Below are positions 19,546 to 29,439 of a DNA stretch of 64,000 bases, one piece after another. Positions within the stretch are counted from its first letter, which is position 1. The number at the start of each line of letters is the position of its first letter. Source of the stretch: Bacteroidota bacterium. Lineage in GTDB: Bacteria > Bacteroidota > Bacteroidia > UKL13-3. The stretch is taken from positions 333,909 to 397,908 of the forward strand of contig JAZKBU010000006.1 in assembly GCA_040388375.1 (NCBI GenBank), read 5' to 3'. The notes under the pieces are model-generated. The model saw nothing but the letters and a program-made list of their open reading frames with translations. It had not been told where the DNA came from and ran no database searches. Both the position numbers and the translations under genes were made by a program.

Positions 19546-20724
19546 TTACTTACTATTTATAATGGCCTGATACAATAATTCTGCCTGTAATTGGTAACCA
19601 CGCACATTGTAGTGCAAATTATCTTTGGCAAACAATTGGTATTTTTTCCAAAACCTTGCTGACTTATAGCCACCACTAATGTTGTACAAATCCCAACATG
19701 CAATATTGTTGTCTTTGCAATAGTTAACAATGGTTTGGCTCACCCGCTTCATAATCGGGTTAAATTGTTTTTTTCTTCTGTAACTATCAGCGGGAGTAGT
19801 TAAAAGTATAAGAGCATTAGGATTAAAATTTTGCAAATCGTTTACTAGATTTTGTATCTGGTTATAAAAATTAGCTTCCTCAAATTTTGTATTGGCTGCT
19901 TCATTGGTACCTAATGATAAAATAATCAAATCGGGTGCTAATGATTGTGTTTGCTCAGCAAAAAATTTGGCATCGTTATAATGCCTGTACTCTGCACCAT
20001 TTACCCCTAAACTGCTATAAATTACACCTGCTTCGTTATTGCATACATATATACCATAAATAATACTTTGCCATTGTGCATAGCTGTTTTTTCTGTTTTG
20101 TATAATAACGGAATAAATGGTTTGGTTAGCCCTAAATACAGTTTCATATGGCAACTTATTGTCTTTAAAATCCTGTTGTTTTAGTTCATTTCCATTTTCG
20201 TCTGTTACTACTAAATCAAAAGCCGTTTCATCGTTTTGATGAAATATTTTTATACTGTTAAAGCCTATATTATCTTTTACTTCTAATACTATCGAAGCTG
20301 TATCGTCAAAAGTTTGAACAGTGATGCCTCCAATACCTATTGGCAAATCGCTATCCGTTTTTACTGCTCTTCGGCTTTGCCATGTACTATAGGTTTTGGT
20401 TTTATACATCCTGCTTTCGTTTGTTTTTGCAACACGGCAAGGCACTATTAGTCCTCTACCAGCTTTCGATTCGAATAAATCGCGCATGCGTTGTGTTAAA
20501 AAATCGGCTTGCAAATGAGAGTCGCCTATATGCAAAATATTTATTTGAAACTGGCTATCTTTTAACAAGGCTAGCTTAGTATAAAACGGCTGTAAATATT
20601 CTTTACTGCTTATTATATTTCTTTCATCTTTTACAAAAGGAACAATGCTTTGAGCCTTTAAACACAAAGTACTTATCATAATCAATAACAAACTTATTAT
20701 TCCCTTATTTTTTCTTTTTAGCAT
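19546..20724 (-). CDS. Exported SGNH/GDSL hydrolase family protein
   Basis: A 392-residue protein with an N-terminal signal sequence (about 1-25, cleavage near LKAQ). Block I reads HIGDSHLQAD with nucleophile Ser69, the Asn/Gly block is LSLGTNEA, and the C-terminal Asp368/His371 are in KDNLHYN. The order S-G-N-H is complete, so it should be an active esterase or acetyltransferase in the periplasm. The first 20 bases overlap the end of the next SGNH gene, which implies translational coupling. It most likely partners with the MBOAT protein, like PatB/AlgJ-type enzymes. Confidence 0.88.
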   Translation of the reverse strand: MLKRKNKGIISLLLIMISTLCLKAQSIVPFVKDERNIISSKEYLQPFYTKLALLKDSQFQINILHIGDSHLQADFLTQRMRDLFESKAGRGLIVPCRVAKTNESRMYKTKTYSTWQSRRAVKTDSDLPIGIGGITVQTFDDTASIVLEVKDNIGFNSIKIFHQNDETAFDLVVTDENGNELKQQDFKDNKLPYETVFRANQTIYSVIIQNRKNSYAQWQSIIYGIYVCNNEAGVIYSSLGVNGAEYRHYNDAKFFAEQTQSLAPDLIILSLGTNEAANTKFEEANFYNQIQNLVNDLQNFNPNALILLTTPADSYRRKKQFNPIMKRVSQTIVNYCKDNNIACWDLYNISGGYKSARFWKKYQLFAKDNLHYNVRGYQLQAELLYQAIINSK

Positions 20725-22045
20725 AATGGTTTAATTCGTTTGAAAGTGATTTATAAAACAGGGTTGCTAATTGCTTTCCGCCTCTAAAAGTTAAATGGGT
20801 AAAATCTTTATTGGCCAATGGTTTTTTAGCTTGTGCCCATTTAGCCATTGTACTCTCGCCCCCCATGGCTTCAAACATGTTCCAAAACATTATTTTATTT
20901 TGCATAGCCAAGCTGCGTTGTGTATTTACAAAATTATATATACTCGGTATGGTTACATATTTCCCATTTACTTTAGTGCTTCTATCGCTTACACTTAAAA
21001 GCAATATGGAAGCATCAGGAAAGCTTTGTTTTATTCTTTTTATTACATTGTTCATGCTCTTGGCATACCACAAAGTATTGGTATCTTTCTCGCTCATGGC
21101 ATTTAAACCATACTGTAAAACTATTAATTTGTATTGGCGTAAATGCTGAAACTCTTTATAGGTATTTTCTGCTATATAACCCAAACCAACACCAGAGTTA
21201 CCACGCATACCAAAGTTATCGAGGTATATGCCTGTATTGTTTTCAAAGCTTACACCAAATAGTTGTAATGCAGGTGAAACGGGAAAAGTAAATTTTAGTC
21301 TTCGTGCTGCTTTGCTTTTTATATTAATAACGTGAAGTCCATTATCCCTTTCTAACTTAACGGCATGGTTTGAATCGTTGATGTTATAGTGTATTTGCAA
21401 AGTATCATTGCTCTTGTTTTGGTAAAATAATTGCGCTGTACTAAAGGAACTATACACTTTATTTCTATATGGAATTACATAATTCAATGTGTTATCAGCC
21501 AAAGGAATATCGCAGGTTCCTGCTATACCTAAACTGATACCCAGTGCGCGCTTGGTTACTATGGAGTATGATTCAAAGTTTTTAAATTCATGTAATATGG
21601 TACTTCTAAAACCAGCAACCGGTGATGTAATGGGGACAAAACCAACACCGCTTCCGCCAAATATGTATTGCAAGGTGTCTCTTATATCGCTGGTAAGCAT
21701 ATCTCCTTCAATAAAGGAGTCGCCAAAAAAAGCTATGCGTATTTTTGTTTTATCCTTTTGCATATCTTTCAATGCTTCTGCAAATATTTTTAAACCTTGC
21801 TTATCTTCAGTAAAATCTTCAAAAGGTACTATTTCTTGTATTTGCCCACTGGCATCTTTTACTTTTTGTTTTTTTACTTTCACTACTTTTTTAGTAGTTG
21901 TGTCTTTTCTTACATCAGCTAAAATGTCTACCTTTTTTAAGCCCAGCTTTTCGGTATTGCAGTTTTTAAACTGGCTTAAACAGAGCAAACACAACAGTAA
22001 GCTTATGCTTATAAAAAAAACTTTATATATATAATTTGATTGCAA
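20705..22045 (-). CDS. Exported/anchored SGNH hydrolase-like protein
   Basis: A 446-residue protein with one hydrophobic N-terminal segment (about 8-26) that could be a signal anchor, then a Lys-rich linker (about 45-65). Block I is FFGDSFIEGD with Ser110; VLQYGLNA gives the block III Asn; NKDFTHLTFRGG near the end carries Asp414 and His417. It is related in plan to the downstream SGNH protein but is longer and diverged. It is the first of the three-gene O-acylation block after recO. The pair may divide the work between acetyl transfer and removal, or act on two positions; this is inference. Confidence 0.85.
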   Translation of the reverse strand: MQSNYIYKVFFISISLLLCLLCLSQFKNCNTEKLGLKKVDILADVRKDTTTKKVVKVKKQKVKDASGQIQEIVPFEDFTEDKQGLKIFAEALKDMQKDKTKIRIAFFGDSFIEGDMLTSDIRDTLQYIFGGSGVGFVPITSPVAGFRSTILHEFKNFESYSIVTKRALGISLGIAGTCDIPLADNTLNYVIPYRNKVYSSFSTAQLFYQNKSNDTLQIHYNINDSNHAVKLERDNGLHVINIKSKAARRLKFTFPVSPALQLFGVSFENNTGIYLDNFGMRGNSGVGLGYIAENTYKEFQHLRQYKLIVLQYGLNAMSEKDTNTLWYAKSMNNVIKRIKQSFPDASILLLSVSDRSTKVNGKYVTIPSIYNFVNTQRSLAMQNKIMFWNMFEAMGGESTMAKWAQAKKPLANKDFTHLTFRGGKQLATLFYKSLSNELNHYAKKKK

Positions 22046-22060
22046 TGATTATGATGATAA

Positions 22061-22789
22061 TTAGGCTAAAACTTCCATTAATACTTTATGCGATTTCAAC
22101 TCTCTAAATTCGCTTATATGAAACTTATAATACTCCATGGCATGTGTTAACAGTATTTGTCTGTTTTTTTTATTGATATCTATTTGACTAAAGTCTTCGA
22201 AATTGGCTGCACATAACTCAGCCCATTGAACAGCCTGCGCTGTTTCCACTACATGTATATCGCCAAAAATGGTTGACTTAAAAACACCTTCTTCTAAATC
22301 AAAACTATCGTTTACTTCACTGTAGTTCATTTTTGGACCAAAGCCTAAATATTGGCTCAACTGTAACATAAAATACACCGGAAAATTGGCTAAATTTTGT
22401 TCCGCTACATCAAGGTATTGTATAACGGTATATAAAAAATCGAACAGGTTTTTGTCTGCTTGATTTTCGGCTTGTACTGTTTTATTTAAAATTTCGCTGA
22501 TAAAAATACCTATGCTGCTTTTAATTAAATCGTAATGCAACGATTTTAAAATAGGTTGGCATTTTAATTCTTTGATGCGTTGCAGATTCTTATTTAATTG
22601 ATGATAAACATCTAAGTCCAATAAATTTAGTGGCATTAAATGAGAAGGTTTGATAACTCCCCGTTTATTTTTAACGCCATTAATAAGATAGGTCTGCAAA
22701 CCAAATTGCTCTGTAAAACACTTAACAATAACGCTGTTTTCGCTATAATCAATGGTTTTTATAACAATGGCCTTGGTTTTTAAAAGCAT
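22061..22789 (-). CDS. recO: DNA repair protein RecO
   Basis: Helps load RecA at gaps in the RecFOR pathway. The 242-residue protein begins LLKTKAIVIKTIDYSENSVI, the typical OB-fold opening, followed by FTEQFGLQTYLINGVKNKRG and a helical C-terminal domain with YFMLQLSQYLGFGPKM. No zinc-binding Cys set, as in many Bacteroidota RecO proteins. It leads the reverse transcript with the O-acylation genes 15 bases downstream, an arrangement with no obvious functional link. Confidence 0.93.
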   Translation of the reverse strand: MLLKTKAIVIKTIDYSENSVIVKCFTEQFGLQTYLINGVKNKRGVIKPSHLMPLNLLDLDVYHQLNKNLQRIKELKCQPILKSLHYDLIKSSIGIFISEILNKTVQAENQADKNLFDFLYTVIQYLDVAEQNLANFPVYFMLQLSQYLGFGPKMNYSEVNDSFDLEEGVFKSTIFGDIHVVETAQAVQWAELCAANFEDFSQIDINKKNRQILLTHAMEYYKFHISEFRELKSHKVLMEVLA

Positions 22790-22947
22790 ATTAATTTTGT
22801 AAGGCGCTTAAATAGGCCTATCCACACTCTTTTTCTTGATTGCTGCAAATTAATAATTGGTTTAGTATAATCAATACCTATTTTTTAATTGTATACATTT
22901 TATTCATTTAGCCTGTTTACCTGCAAAAATCAGCCCATTACAAAGCA

Positions 22948-22986
22948 TAAAAAAACACCTTAACAAATTTGATTATTAAGGTGTTT
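22948..22986 (-). terminator. Terminator of clpP
   Basis: AAACACCTTAA (22953-22963) pairs with TTAAGGTGTTT (22976-22986), 12-base loop; on the minus strand it is followed by a run of U. Confidence 0.88.
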
Positions 22987-23033
22987 ACTATTTTTAAATG
23001 ATACCGATTGTATCTATTCAAAACAATCAGCAA

Positions 23034-23726
23034 TTATTTTGTTGCTTCTTCTTTTTTAGGTTTAATCAATACATCGTCTAACATACCGTAAGCTTTAGCT
23101 TCTTCTGCAATCATCCAGTAATCGCGGTCGCTATCTGCTTCTACTTTTTCAAATGGTTGGCCACTGTGGTGTGAAATAATCTCGTACAATTCTTTTTTCA
23201 ATTTTTGAATTTCACGGGCTGTTATTTCTATATCGCTAGCCTGGCCTTGTGCACCTCCCAATGGCTGGTGAATCATAATACGTGCATGACGCAAAGCAGT
23301 ACGTTTACCTTTAGCTCCTGCACATTGTAAAACAGCACCCATTGATGCCGCTAAACCTGTACAAATGGTTGCTACATCTGGTTGTATCCATTGCATGGTG
23401 TCATATATACCTAAACCGGCATACACTGAACCACCCGGGCTATTGATGTACATTTGAATATCTCTACGCGCATCCATCGACTCTAAAAACAACAACTGTG
23501 CTTGTACAATATTGGCTATATAATCATCAATTGCAGTTCCTAAAAACAATATTCTATCAGCCATTAAACGAGAGAAAACGTCAATTTCTCTAAAGTTCAT
23601 TGGACGTTCTTCAATTACCGTACGAGTCATATTTTGCGGAATGCTTTCCATATATGCATCCACTTTTAAACTGCTTATGCCTTGGTGTTTGATGGCATAT
23701 TTTCTAAATTCTTTTCCTACATCCAT
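23034..23726 (-). CDS. clpP: ATP-dependent Clp protease proteolytic subunit
   Basis: Serine protease core that works with ClpX or ClpA/C unfoldases in the cytoplasm. The catalytic triad is Ser128 (GLAASMGAV), His153 ([10 protein letters not shown]) and Asp202 (DSDRDYWM), with the same spacing as in E. coli ClpP (25 and 49 residues). The 230-residue form has an N-terminal extension of about 30 residues before the usual start of the mature core, probably a removed propeptide, as is common in this phylum. No clpX beside it; clpS is at 49515. It has its own promoter and terminator. Confidence 0.97.
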   Translation of the reverse strand: MDVGKEFRKYAIKHQGISSLKVDAYMESIPQNMTRTVIEERPMNFREIDVFSRLMADRILFLGTAIDDYIANIVQAQLLFLESMDARRDIQMYINSPGGSVYAGLGIYDTMQWIQPDVATICTGLAASMGAVLQCAGAKGKRTALRHARIMIHQPLGGAQGQASDIEITAREIQKLKKELYEIISHHSGQPFEKVEADSDRDYWMIAEEAKAYGMLDDVLIKPKKEEATK

Positions 23727-23754
23727 ATTATAATTATTTAGTTTTTGTTTTTTT

Positions 23755-23784
23755 CAAATATATATTCAGTACCAACATTGTCAA
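23755..23784 (-). promoter_or_regulatory. Promoter of clpP
   Basis: Read on the minus strand: TTG (23784-23782), 19 bases, TATATTTG (23762-23755), the same -7 box as lpxC/fabZ. About 28 bases before the start codon. Confidence 0.8.
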
Positions 23785-23975
23785 GTGCGATGCCATTTAT
23801 TTTTGCTGACAAAAAGGCTTTATTATTTGTTTACAAGATACAACACAAAATATAGGCTACTGTTTTGGCTTATATCCATTTTTAAATGCATCATTTTAAT
23901 ACACTACTATTTATGCGTGGAAAAATTTCTCATACAACACTCCTAAACTTCTATAATAAATAATAAACTTGCAGC

Positions 23976-24629
23976 ATGGAGATACTCGAAATTTTAAAAG
24001 AATTACTGACCAACACTAAAGGCTTTTTAGAAGCTTTTGTTTCTAATCACGGCCTTTGGGTTTATGGCTTGTTGTTTTTAATCGTGTTTTGCGAAACAGG
24101 CTTGGTTGTTTTACCGCTTTTACCTGGCGACTCTCTTTTGTTTGCGACAGGTGTATTAGCAGGTAATACTTCTAATAACTTGGATGTAATATTGATTATT
24201 TTACTATTAATTGTAGCCGCATTACTGGGCGATAATACAAACTATTTTATAGGAAAATTTTTAGCTAAAAAAGGCGAAGGAGCCAAACTGTTTGGTTTGT
24301 TTACTATTAAAAAAGAATATATTCAAAAAACGGAAACTTTTTATACTAAACACGGTTCGGCAGCTATTATAGTAGCACGCTTTGTCCCAATAGTTAGAAC
24401 TTTTGCACCTTTTGTAGCCGGTATTGGTAGCATGAATTACCCTCGTTATATTACATTCTGCTTTATTGGCGCTGTACTTTGGGTATCATCAATTACCCTT
24501 GCCGGGTATTTTTTAGGAAGCAATGAGTGGGTGCAACATAATTTTGAAAAAGTTGTGCTTGGCATAGTTTTCGTATCTGTATTACCAATCGCTTTTGGAG
24601 TGATTAAAAGTCAATTTGCTAAAAAATAA
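23976..24629 (+). CDS. DedA family membrane protein
   Basis: A 217-residue inner-membrane protein. FCETGLVVLPLLPGDSLLFATG (about 46-67) and RFVPIVRTFAPFVAGIG (about 135-151) are the DedA signatures, holding the membrane-embedded Glu, Asp and Arg residues linked in this family with proton-dependent transport of undecaprenyl-phosphate or other lipids. DedA proteins of this group support envelope integrity. The next gene starts inside its end (14-base overlap), which suggests coupled translation. Confidence 0.92.
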   Translation: MEILEILKELLTNTKGFLEAFVSNHGLWVYGLLFLIVFCETGLVVLPLLPGDSLLFATGVLAGNTSNNLDVILIILLLIVAALLGDNTNYFIGKFLAKKGEGAKLFGLFTIKKEYIQKTETFYTKHGSAAIIVARFVPIVRTFAPFVAGIGSMNYPRYITFCFIGAVLWVSSITLAGYFLGSNEWVQHNFEKVVLGIVFVSVLPIAFGVIKSQFAKK

Positions 24630-25401
24630 TTTTCATACAAAACGCTTATTTAAAAGACTCGCTGTATTAATCTATAGCGGTCTTTTTGCTTTTATTATAT
24701 TGGCAAATAGCTCTGTTAAAGCAGAAAACACCTATGGCTATTGCAATATAAAAGATAAAAAAGGGGGTACTGATATATTCACCCTTTTGGGCAATACTGC
24801 TTTTAATTGTGTGCCTGTTGACCAAAATTGGCAACAAATTTTAGTAAAAGTATTGGTGTTGAAACAAAAAGTTTACGATGACCAGCAAATACTATCTCAA
24901 GCCAAGCTATTCAACGAAAACAGGAAACAAATTGGTTTGTCATTAATTGATTTTACCCCTTATAAATTTATAGCGGAACTTGACTCCTACTATGTTTTTG
25001 AATTAAGTGGCTTAATGCAGCAGGCTTGTATTAATACCAATTCAATACCGGAATTGGATGTAAATAAAATCTTATCGACTGCAAAACAAAATGCTGAATT
25101 TGAACTGTTTGAAAAGCACTTAAAAGCATTTAATTATAGAAGCGTTGATTCAAATGGTAAATACCAATCGTTTGTCCTCAATGAATACAATTTTACAAAA
25201 CACGCATATAGCCCACGTATTCTGATTGTTTTTTACAAAAACGAACTCATTGCCATATTTTATTCGAGAGAAATTATTGCCAAACTATATGACAGCATTG
25301 AAATGGGAAGTCAATATAAACTCATTTATAACTCCAAGTTTACAGAAAACACTAAAACTGAAATGATGGATATTTATAAAAAGCAGATGCATTTGAATTA
25401 A
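24616..25401 (+). CDS. Hypothetical exported protein
   Basis: A 261-residue protein that opens with a basic N-terminus, a hydrophobic segment (about 15-31) and SSVKAEN, a likely signal peptidase site near residue 36. The only usable start is a TTG at 24616, which lies inside the DedA gene; no in-frame ATG exists before the signal sequence. The mature part has two Cys early (CNIKDKKGG and FNCVPVD), a Lys/Gln-rich middle and a closing alpha/beta region. I recognise no domain. Its overlap with dedA suggests that the two are made together; role unknown. Confidence 0.65.
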   Translation: MLKNNFHTKRLFKRLAVLIYSGLFAFIILANSSVKAENTYGYCNIKDKKGGTDIFTLLGNTAFNCVPVDQNWQQILVKVLVLKQKVYDDQQILSQAKLFNENRKQIGLSLIDFTPYKFIAELDSYYVFELSGLMQQACINTNSIPELDVNKILSTAKQNAEFELFEKHLKAFNYRSVDSNGKYQSFVLNEYNFTKHAYSPRILIVFYKNELIAIFYSREIIAKLYDSIEMGSQYKLIYNSKFTENTKTEMMDIYKKQMHLN

Positions 25402-25465
25402 TTTTTTATATTTAAGCAAACTTATTTTTTCTTATCATTGCCCTTTATTTTAAGACTATTATTAA

Positions 25466-26605
25466 ATGAAAACAGCCCTTATTACAGGTATAACAGGACA
25501 GGACGGAGCTTATTTAGCAGAATTTTTATTAGCAAAAGGCTATAAAGTACATGGTATAAAACGCAGAAGTTCTTTATTTAATACAGACAGAATTGATCAC
25601 TTATACCAGGATCCACACGAAAAACATGTTAATTTAACCTTGCATTATGGCGACTTAACTGATAGCACCAACTTGATTAGAATTATTCAGGAAACACAAC
25701 CTGACGAAATTTATAATTTAGCGGCTATGAGTCATGTGCATGTTAGTTTTGAAACACCTGAATATACCGCTAATGCTGATGGAATTGGCACTTTGCGTAT
25801 ATTGGAAGCATTACGTATTTGTGGCTTAACAAATAAAACAAGAGTATACCAAGCCTCCACTTCAGAGTTGTACGGATTGGTACAAGCTGTTCCTCAATCA
25901 GAAACTACACCTTTTTACCCGCGTTCACCTTACGCAGTGGCTAAATTATATGCTTACTGGATAACTGTAAATTATCGCGAAGCTTACAATATGTTTGCTT
26001 GTAATGGTATTTTATTTAACCATGAAAGCCCGGTACGAGGCGAAACTTTTGTTACGCGTAAAATTACCCGTGCAGCAAGTAAAATTGTAATGGGCTTACA
26101 GGACAAATTGTTTCTAGGTAACTTAAACGCACAACGCGACTGGGGCCATGCCAAAGATTACGTAGAAGCCATGTGGTTAATTTTACAACAAGATACGGCT
26201 GAAGATTTTGTAATTGCTACAGGTATAACTACCACCATCCGCGATTTTATAAAAATGGCTTTTACTGATGTAGGAATAACAGTAGGTTTTAAAGGCGAAA
26301 ACGAAAATGAAATAGGTTTTGTAGCAGCCATTGACCAAAGCCGATTGGAGTTTTTAGATATTGCCAAAGACTGTAAACTACAAATTGGTGACGAAATAGT
26401 AGCCGTTGACCCTCGTTATTTCAGACCAACTGAAGTAGAGTTGTTAATTGGAGATGCTACAAAATCGCAAACCAAATTGGGTTGGAAACCTAAATACAAT
26501 TTACAAGCACTTGTAAACGATATGATGAAAAACGATTTAAAATTAATGAAAAAAGAGCGTTTTTTAAAAGAGAATGGTTACAACACTTTGAACTATTTTG
26601 AATAG
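25466..26605 (+). CDS. gmd: GDP-mannose 4,6-dehydratase
   Basis: Converts GDP-D-mannose to GDP-4-keto-6-deoxymannose, the first step to GDP-L-fucose and related sugars. The 379-residue SDR enzyme has the NADP site [12 protein letters not shown] (8-19), [15 protein letters not shown], the active-site STSELYG and YxxxK in [12 protein letters not shown], and [18 protein letters not shown], a strong Gmd signature. fcl follows after 42 bases, so the pathway is complete in two genes. The three regulatory genes downstream suggest that the sugar feeds a surface polysaccharide. Confidence 0.97.
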   Translation: MKTALITGITGQDGAYLAEFLLAKGYKVHGIKRRSSLFNTDRIDHLYQDPHEKHVNLTLHYGDLTDSTNLIRIIQETQPDEIYNLAAMSHVHVSFETPEYTANADGIGTLRILEALRICGLTNKTRVYQASTSELYGLVQAVPQSETTPFYPRSPYAVAKLYAYWITVNYREAYNMFACNGILFNHESPVRGETFVTRKITRAASKIVMGLQDKLFLGNLNAQRDWGHAKDYVEAMWLILQQDTAEDFVIATGITTTIRDFIKMAFTDVGITVGFKGENENEIGFVAAIDQSRLEFLDIAKDCKLQIGDEIVAVDPRYFRPTEVELLIGDATKSQTKLGWKPKYNLQALVNDMMKNDLKLMKKERFLKENGYNTLNYFE

Positions 26606-26647
26606 TTTAAATACATTATTTATTGCTACTATTAACTAGTATTTGCA

Positions 26648-27583
26648 TTGAACAAAACAGATAAAATATTTATTGCCGGCTACAGAGGTATGGTTGGCTC
26701 TGCTGTTTACAGAAAATTAATAGCAGAAGGATACACCAATGTATTTGGCATTTCATCGTCAGAATTAGACTTAACCAATCAATTAGCTGTAGCTGATTTT
26801 TTTGCTAAGCATAAACCTGATTATGTTTTTATGGCTGCGGCTAAAGTAGGTGGTATTGTAGCCAATAATACTTACCGTGCACAGTTTATATACGAAAACC
26901 TGATGATTCAGAACAATGTGATTCATCAATGTTACGTACACAATGTAAAAAAAATGATGTTCTTTGGCTCTAGTTGTATTTACCCAAAAATGGCTCCTCA
27001 GCCGTTAAAAGAAGAATACTTATTAACTGACACCTTAGAACAAACCAATGAACCGTATGCCATAGCAAAAATTGCCGGCATAAAAATGTGTGAGGCATAC
27101 CGGGCACAATATGGCTGTAATTTTATTGCTGTTATGCCAACCAATTTATATGGGTATAACGATAATTATCATCCGCAAAATAGCCACGTTTTACCCGCTC
27201 TTATCAGACGCATTCATGAAGCAAAAGAGCAAAACCTCCCTTTTATAGACGTTTGGGGAACAGGCACTCCATTGCGTGAGTTTTTGTTTGTAGATGATTT
27301 GGCTGAAGCAGCTTATATGCTCATGCTCAATTATAACGAAGCTCAGTTCTTAAATATTGGTTCTGGAACCGATATATCAATTAAAGAATTGGCTCTTACT
27401 ATAAAAGACATTATTGGTTATCAGGGAGATATCCATTTTGATACTACGAAACCAGATGGAACTCCACGCAAACTAATGGATGTTGCTAAAATTAATGCCT
27501 TGGGCTGGAAAGCTACAACCACTCTTGAAAAAGGAATAGCACTGGCTTACAACGATTTCCTAAAAAAACACATCGAAAGATAA
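26648..27583 (+). CDS. fcl: GDP-L-fucose synthase
   Basis: Epimerase/reductase that turns the Gmd product into GDP-L-fucose. The 311-residue SDR protein has FIAGYRGMVGSAVYR (NADP site with the family GxxGxxG), GSSCIYPKMAPQP, the catalytic YxxxK in EPYAIAKIAGIKMCE, and PTNLYGYNDNYHPQNSHV, typical of GDP-fucose synthases. No ATG lies near; the start is a TTG at 26648, which gives the expected N-terminus (NKTDKIFIAGY). Probably cotranscribed with gmd. Confidence 0.95.
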   Translation: MNKTDKIFIAGYRGMVGSAVYRKLIAEGYTNVFGISSSELDLTNQLAVADFFAKHKPDYVFMAAAKVGGIVANNTYRAQFIYENLMIQNNVIHQCYVHNVKKMMFFGSSCIYPKMAPQPLKEEYLLTDTLEQTNEPYAIAKIAGIKMCEAYRAQYGCNFIAVMPTNLYGYNDNYHPQNSHVLPALIRRIHEAKEQNLPFIDVWGTGTPLREFLFVDDLAEAAYMLMLNYNEAQFLNIGSGTDISIKELALTIKDIIGYQGDIHFDTTKPDGTPRKLMDVAKINALGWKATTTLEKGIALAYNDFLKKHIER

Positions 27584-27656
27584 TTTTTTATTATCAGGCC
27601 TTATTCCCATTTTATTACTTTGTTTCATAACAGAAATAAATGTTAATTTGCGATAG

Positions 27657-29024
27657 ATGGCTTATTCGAAAGATTCATACAAAGTTTTTGTTGTCGAAGA
27701 TGACAAATGGTATAACAACTTTTTAAAGTACACAGTCTCTTTAAATCCTGAATACACAGTCGAAACATTTTTTAATGCACAAGACGCATTATTGAAATTA
27801 CATGAAAAGCCCGACTTAATTACTGTTGACTATTCTATGCCAGATATGAATGGCGAGGATTTAATCAGAAAAATAAAAGACCAAAACCCCGAAATTCAAA
27901 TTATAGTTATATCAGGGCAGGAAGATGTACAAACAGCCGTTCAGTTACTTAAGCTTGGCGTTTACGATTATATTTTAAAAGATGAAGACACTAAAAACAG
28001 GCTTCTAAATACCATTCAAAATGCACGAAACAATACTTCATTAAAACAGGAAATTGTTTCGCTTAGAGAAGAAGTTGCCAAGAAATACGATTTTAGTAAT
28101 ACCATTATTGGAAACTCTGATTCCATCAAAAAAACCTTTTCGCTAATTGAAAAAGCGGCTTCCAGCAAAATAGTAGTAAGCGTTACAGGCGAAACCGGTA
28201 CAGGTAAAGAATTAGTAGCTAAGGCCATTCATTATCATAGTGAACGTAAACGCTTACCCTTTGTAGCTGTAAACGTAGCAGCTATTCCCAAAGATTTAAT
28301 AGAATCAGAATTATTCGGACACGAAAAAGGTGCCTTTACAGGTGCAGATGCCAGACGTATTGGTAAGTTTGAGCAAGCCAATAAGGGAACTATATTTTTA
28401 GATGAAATTGGCGAAATGGATTTAAATATTCAAGCCAAACTTTTAAGGGTATTGCAGGAAAAAGAAGTAACACGTGTAGGTGGCAACCAAACCATTCCGC
28501 TTGATGTGAGAGTAATAGTAGCGACCCATAAAAACTTATTAAAAGAAATTCAGGAAGGTAGATTCCGGGAAGATTTATACTATCGTTTATTGGGCTTACC
28601 CATCGCCTTACCACCACTCAGGGAAAGAGGCAATGACATTATTTTAATTAGTAAACATTTTATTGATGATTACTGCAAGGAAAACAAAATAAAGAAAATT
28701 AACCTAAGTCCTGAAGCACATAAAAAAATATTAAGCTACCATTTTCCCGGAAATATTAGGGAGCTAAAAGCTATTATAGAGTTGGCATGTGTAATGTGTG
28801 ACGATTATGTAATTACTGAAAACAACTTAACCTTTAATACAGAAAAATCATTAAACAGCTTACTGATGCAGGAAATGACCTTAGATGACTATAATAATTT
28901 AATTATAAAAAGTTATTTGGAGCGCTACAGCGACAATGTTTTAGCCGTAGCACGCAAACTCAATATTGGAAAGTCGACCATCTATAGAATTTTAAAATCT
29001 GACTCATTCCAAAAAATAAAATAA
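27657..29024 (+). CDS. NtrC-family sigma-54-dependent response regulator
   Basis: A 455-residue transcription activator. The receiver domain (about 8-125) has acidic pocket ED-D, phosphoacceptor Asp58 (TVDYSMPDMNG), and Lys108 (YILKDED). The AAA+ domain (about 148-385) has Walker A GETGTGKE (178-185) and the sigma-54 loop GAFTGA (225-230), so it should act with RpoN. A Fis-type helix-turn-helix closes the protein (VARKLNIGKSTIYRILK). No histidine kinase is encoded nearby. It is followed by a lone receiver (23 bases) and a receiver-like/sugar transferase fusion, all in one direction after gmd/fcl, pointing to control of polysaccharide production. Confidence 0.95.
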   Translation: MAYSKDSYKVFVVEDDKWYNNFLKYTVSLNPEYTVETFFNAQDALLKLHEKPDLITVDYSMPDMNGEDLIRKIKDQNPEIQIIVISGQEDVQTAVQLLKLGVYDYILKDEDTKNRLLNTIQNARNNTSLKQEIVSLREEVAKKYDFSNTIIGNSDSIKKTFSLIEKAASSKIVVSVTGETGTGKELVAKAIHYHSERKRLPFVAVNVAAIPKDLIESELFGHEKGAFTGADARRIGKFEQANKGTIFLDEIGEMDLNIQAKLLRVLQEKEVTRVGGNQTIPLDVRVIVATHKNLLKEIQEGRFREDLYYRLLGLPIALPPLRERGNDIILISKHFIDDYCKENKIKKINLSPEAHKKILSYHFPGNIRELKAIIELACVMCDDYVITENNLTFNTEKSLNSLLMQEMTLDDYNNLIIKSYLERYSDNVLAVARKLNIGKSTIYRILKSDSFQKIK

Positions 29025-29047
29025 TTCACCCCAACACTTCAAAGATT

Positions 29048-29431
29048 ATGACTAAAAATACAATACTGGCTTTAGATGATGAATTAAGTATTCTAAAAAT
29101 ACTTGATTTCTACTTTGGAAAAAACTACAATGTTGTATCAAAAAGCAATGGAAAAGTGGCTTTAGAGTGGATGCAACAAGGTCAGTTACCAGATATTATT
29201 ATTGCTGATGTAAACATGCCTGACATGAATGGGCTAGAGTTTATTGCGCAAATAAGAGCAAGTGGTTTTTTTAGAGATATTCCGCTTATTATGCTTAGTG
29301 GTAATGAGGGTACTGCTGATAAAATTAAATGTTTAAAAGCAGGAGCAGATGATTATTTGGTAAAACCATTTAACCCGGAAGAACTGGAAGCTCGAATTGA
29401 GAACATATTACGTAGAATTAGAAAAAACTAA
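29048..29431 (+). CDS. Single-domain response regulator
   Basis: A 127-residue protein that is only a receiver domain: acidic pair DDE (10-12), phosphoacceptor Asp54 in IIADVNMPDMNG, switch Ser84 (MLSGNE), and Lys106 (YLVKPFNPEEL). All catalytic residues are intact, so it should be phosphorylated. With no output domain it must act through a partner; the obvious candidates are the flanking NtrC-type regulator and the pseudo-receiver sugar transferase, 8 bases downstream. The cognate kinase is not in the window. Confidence 0.93.
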   Translation: MTKNTILALDDELSILKILDFYFGKNYNVVSKSNGKVALEWMQQGQLPDIIIADVNMPDMNGLEFIAQIRASGFFRDIPLIMLSGNEGTADKIKCLKAGADDYLVKPFNPEELEARIENILRRIRKN

Positions 29432-29439
29432 ATTAACTG

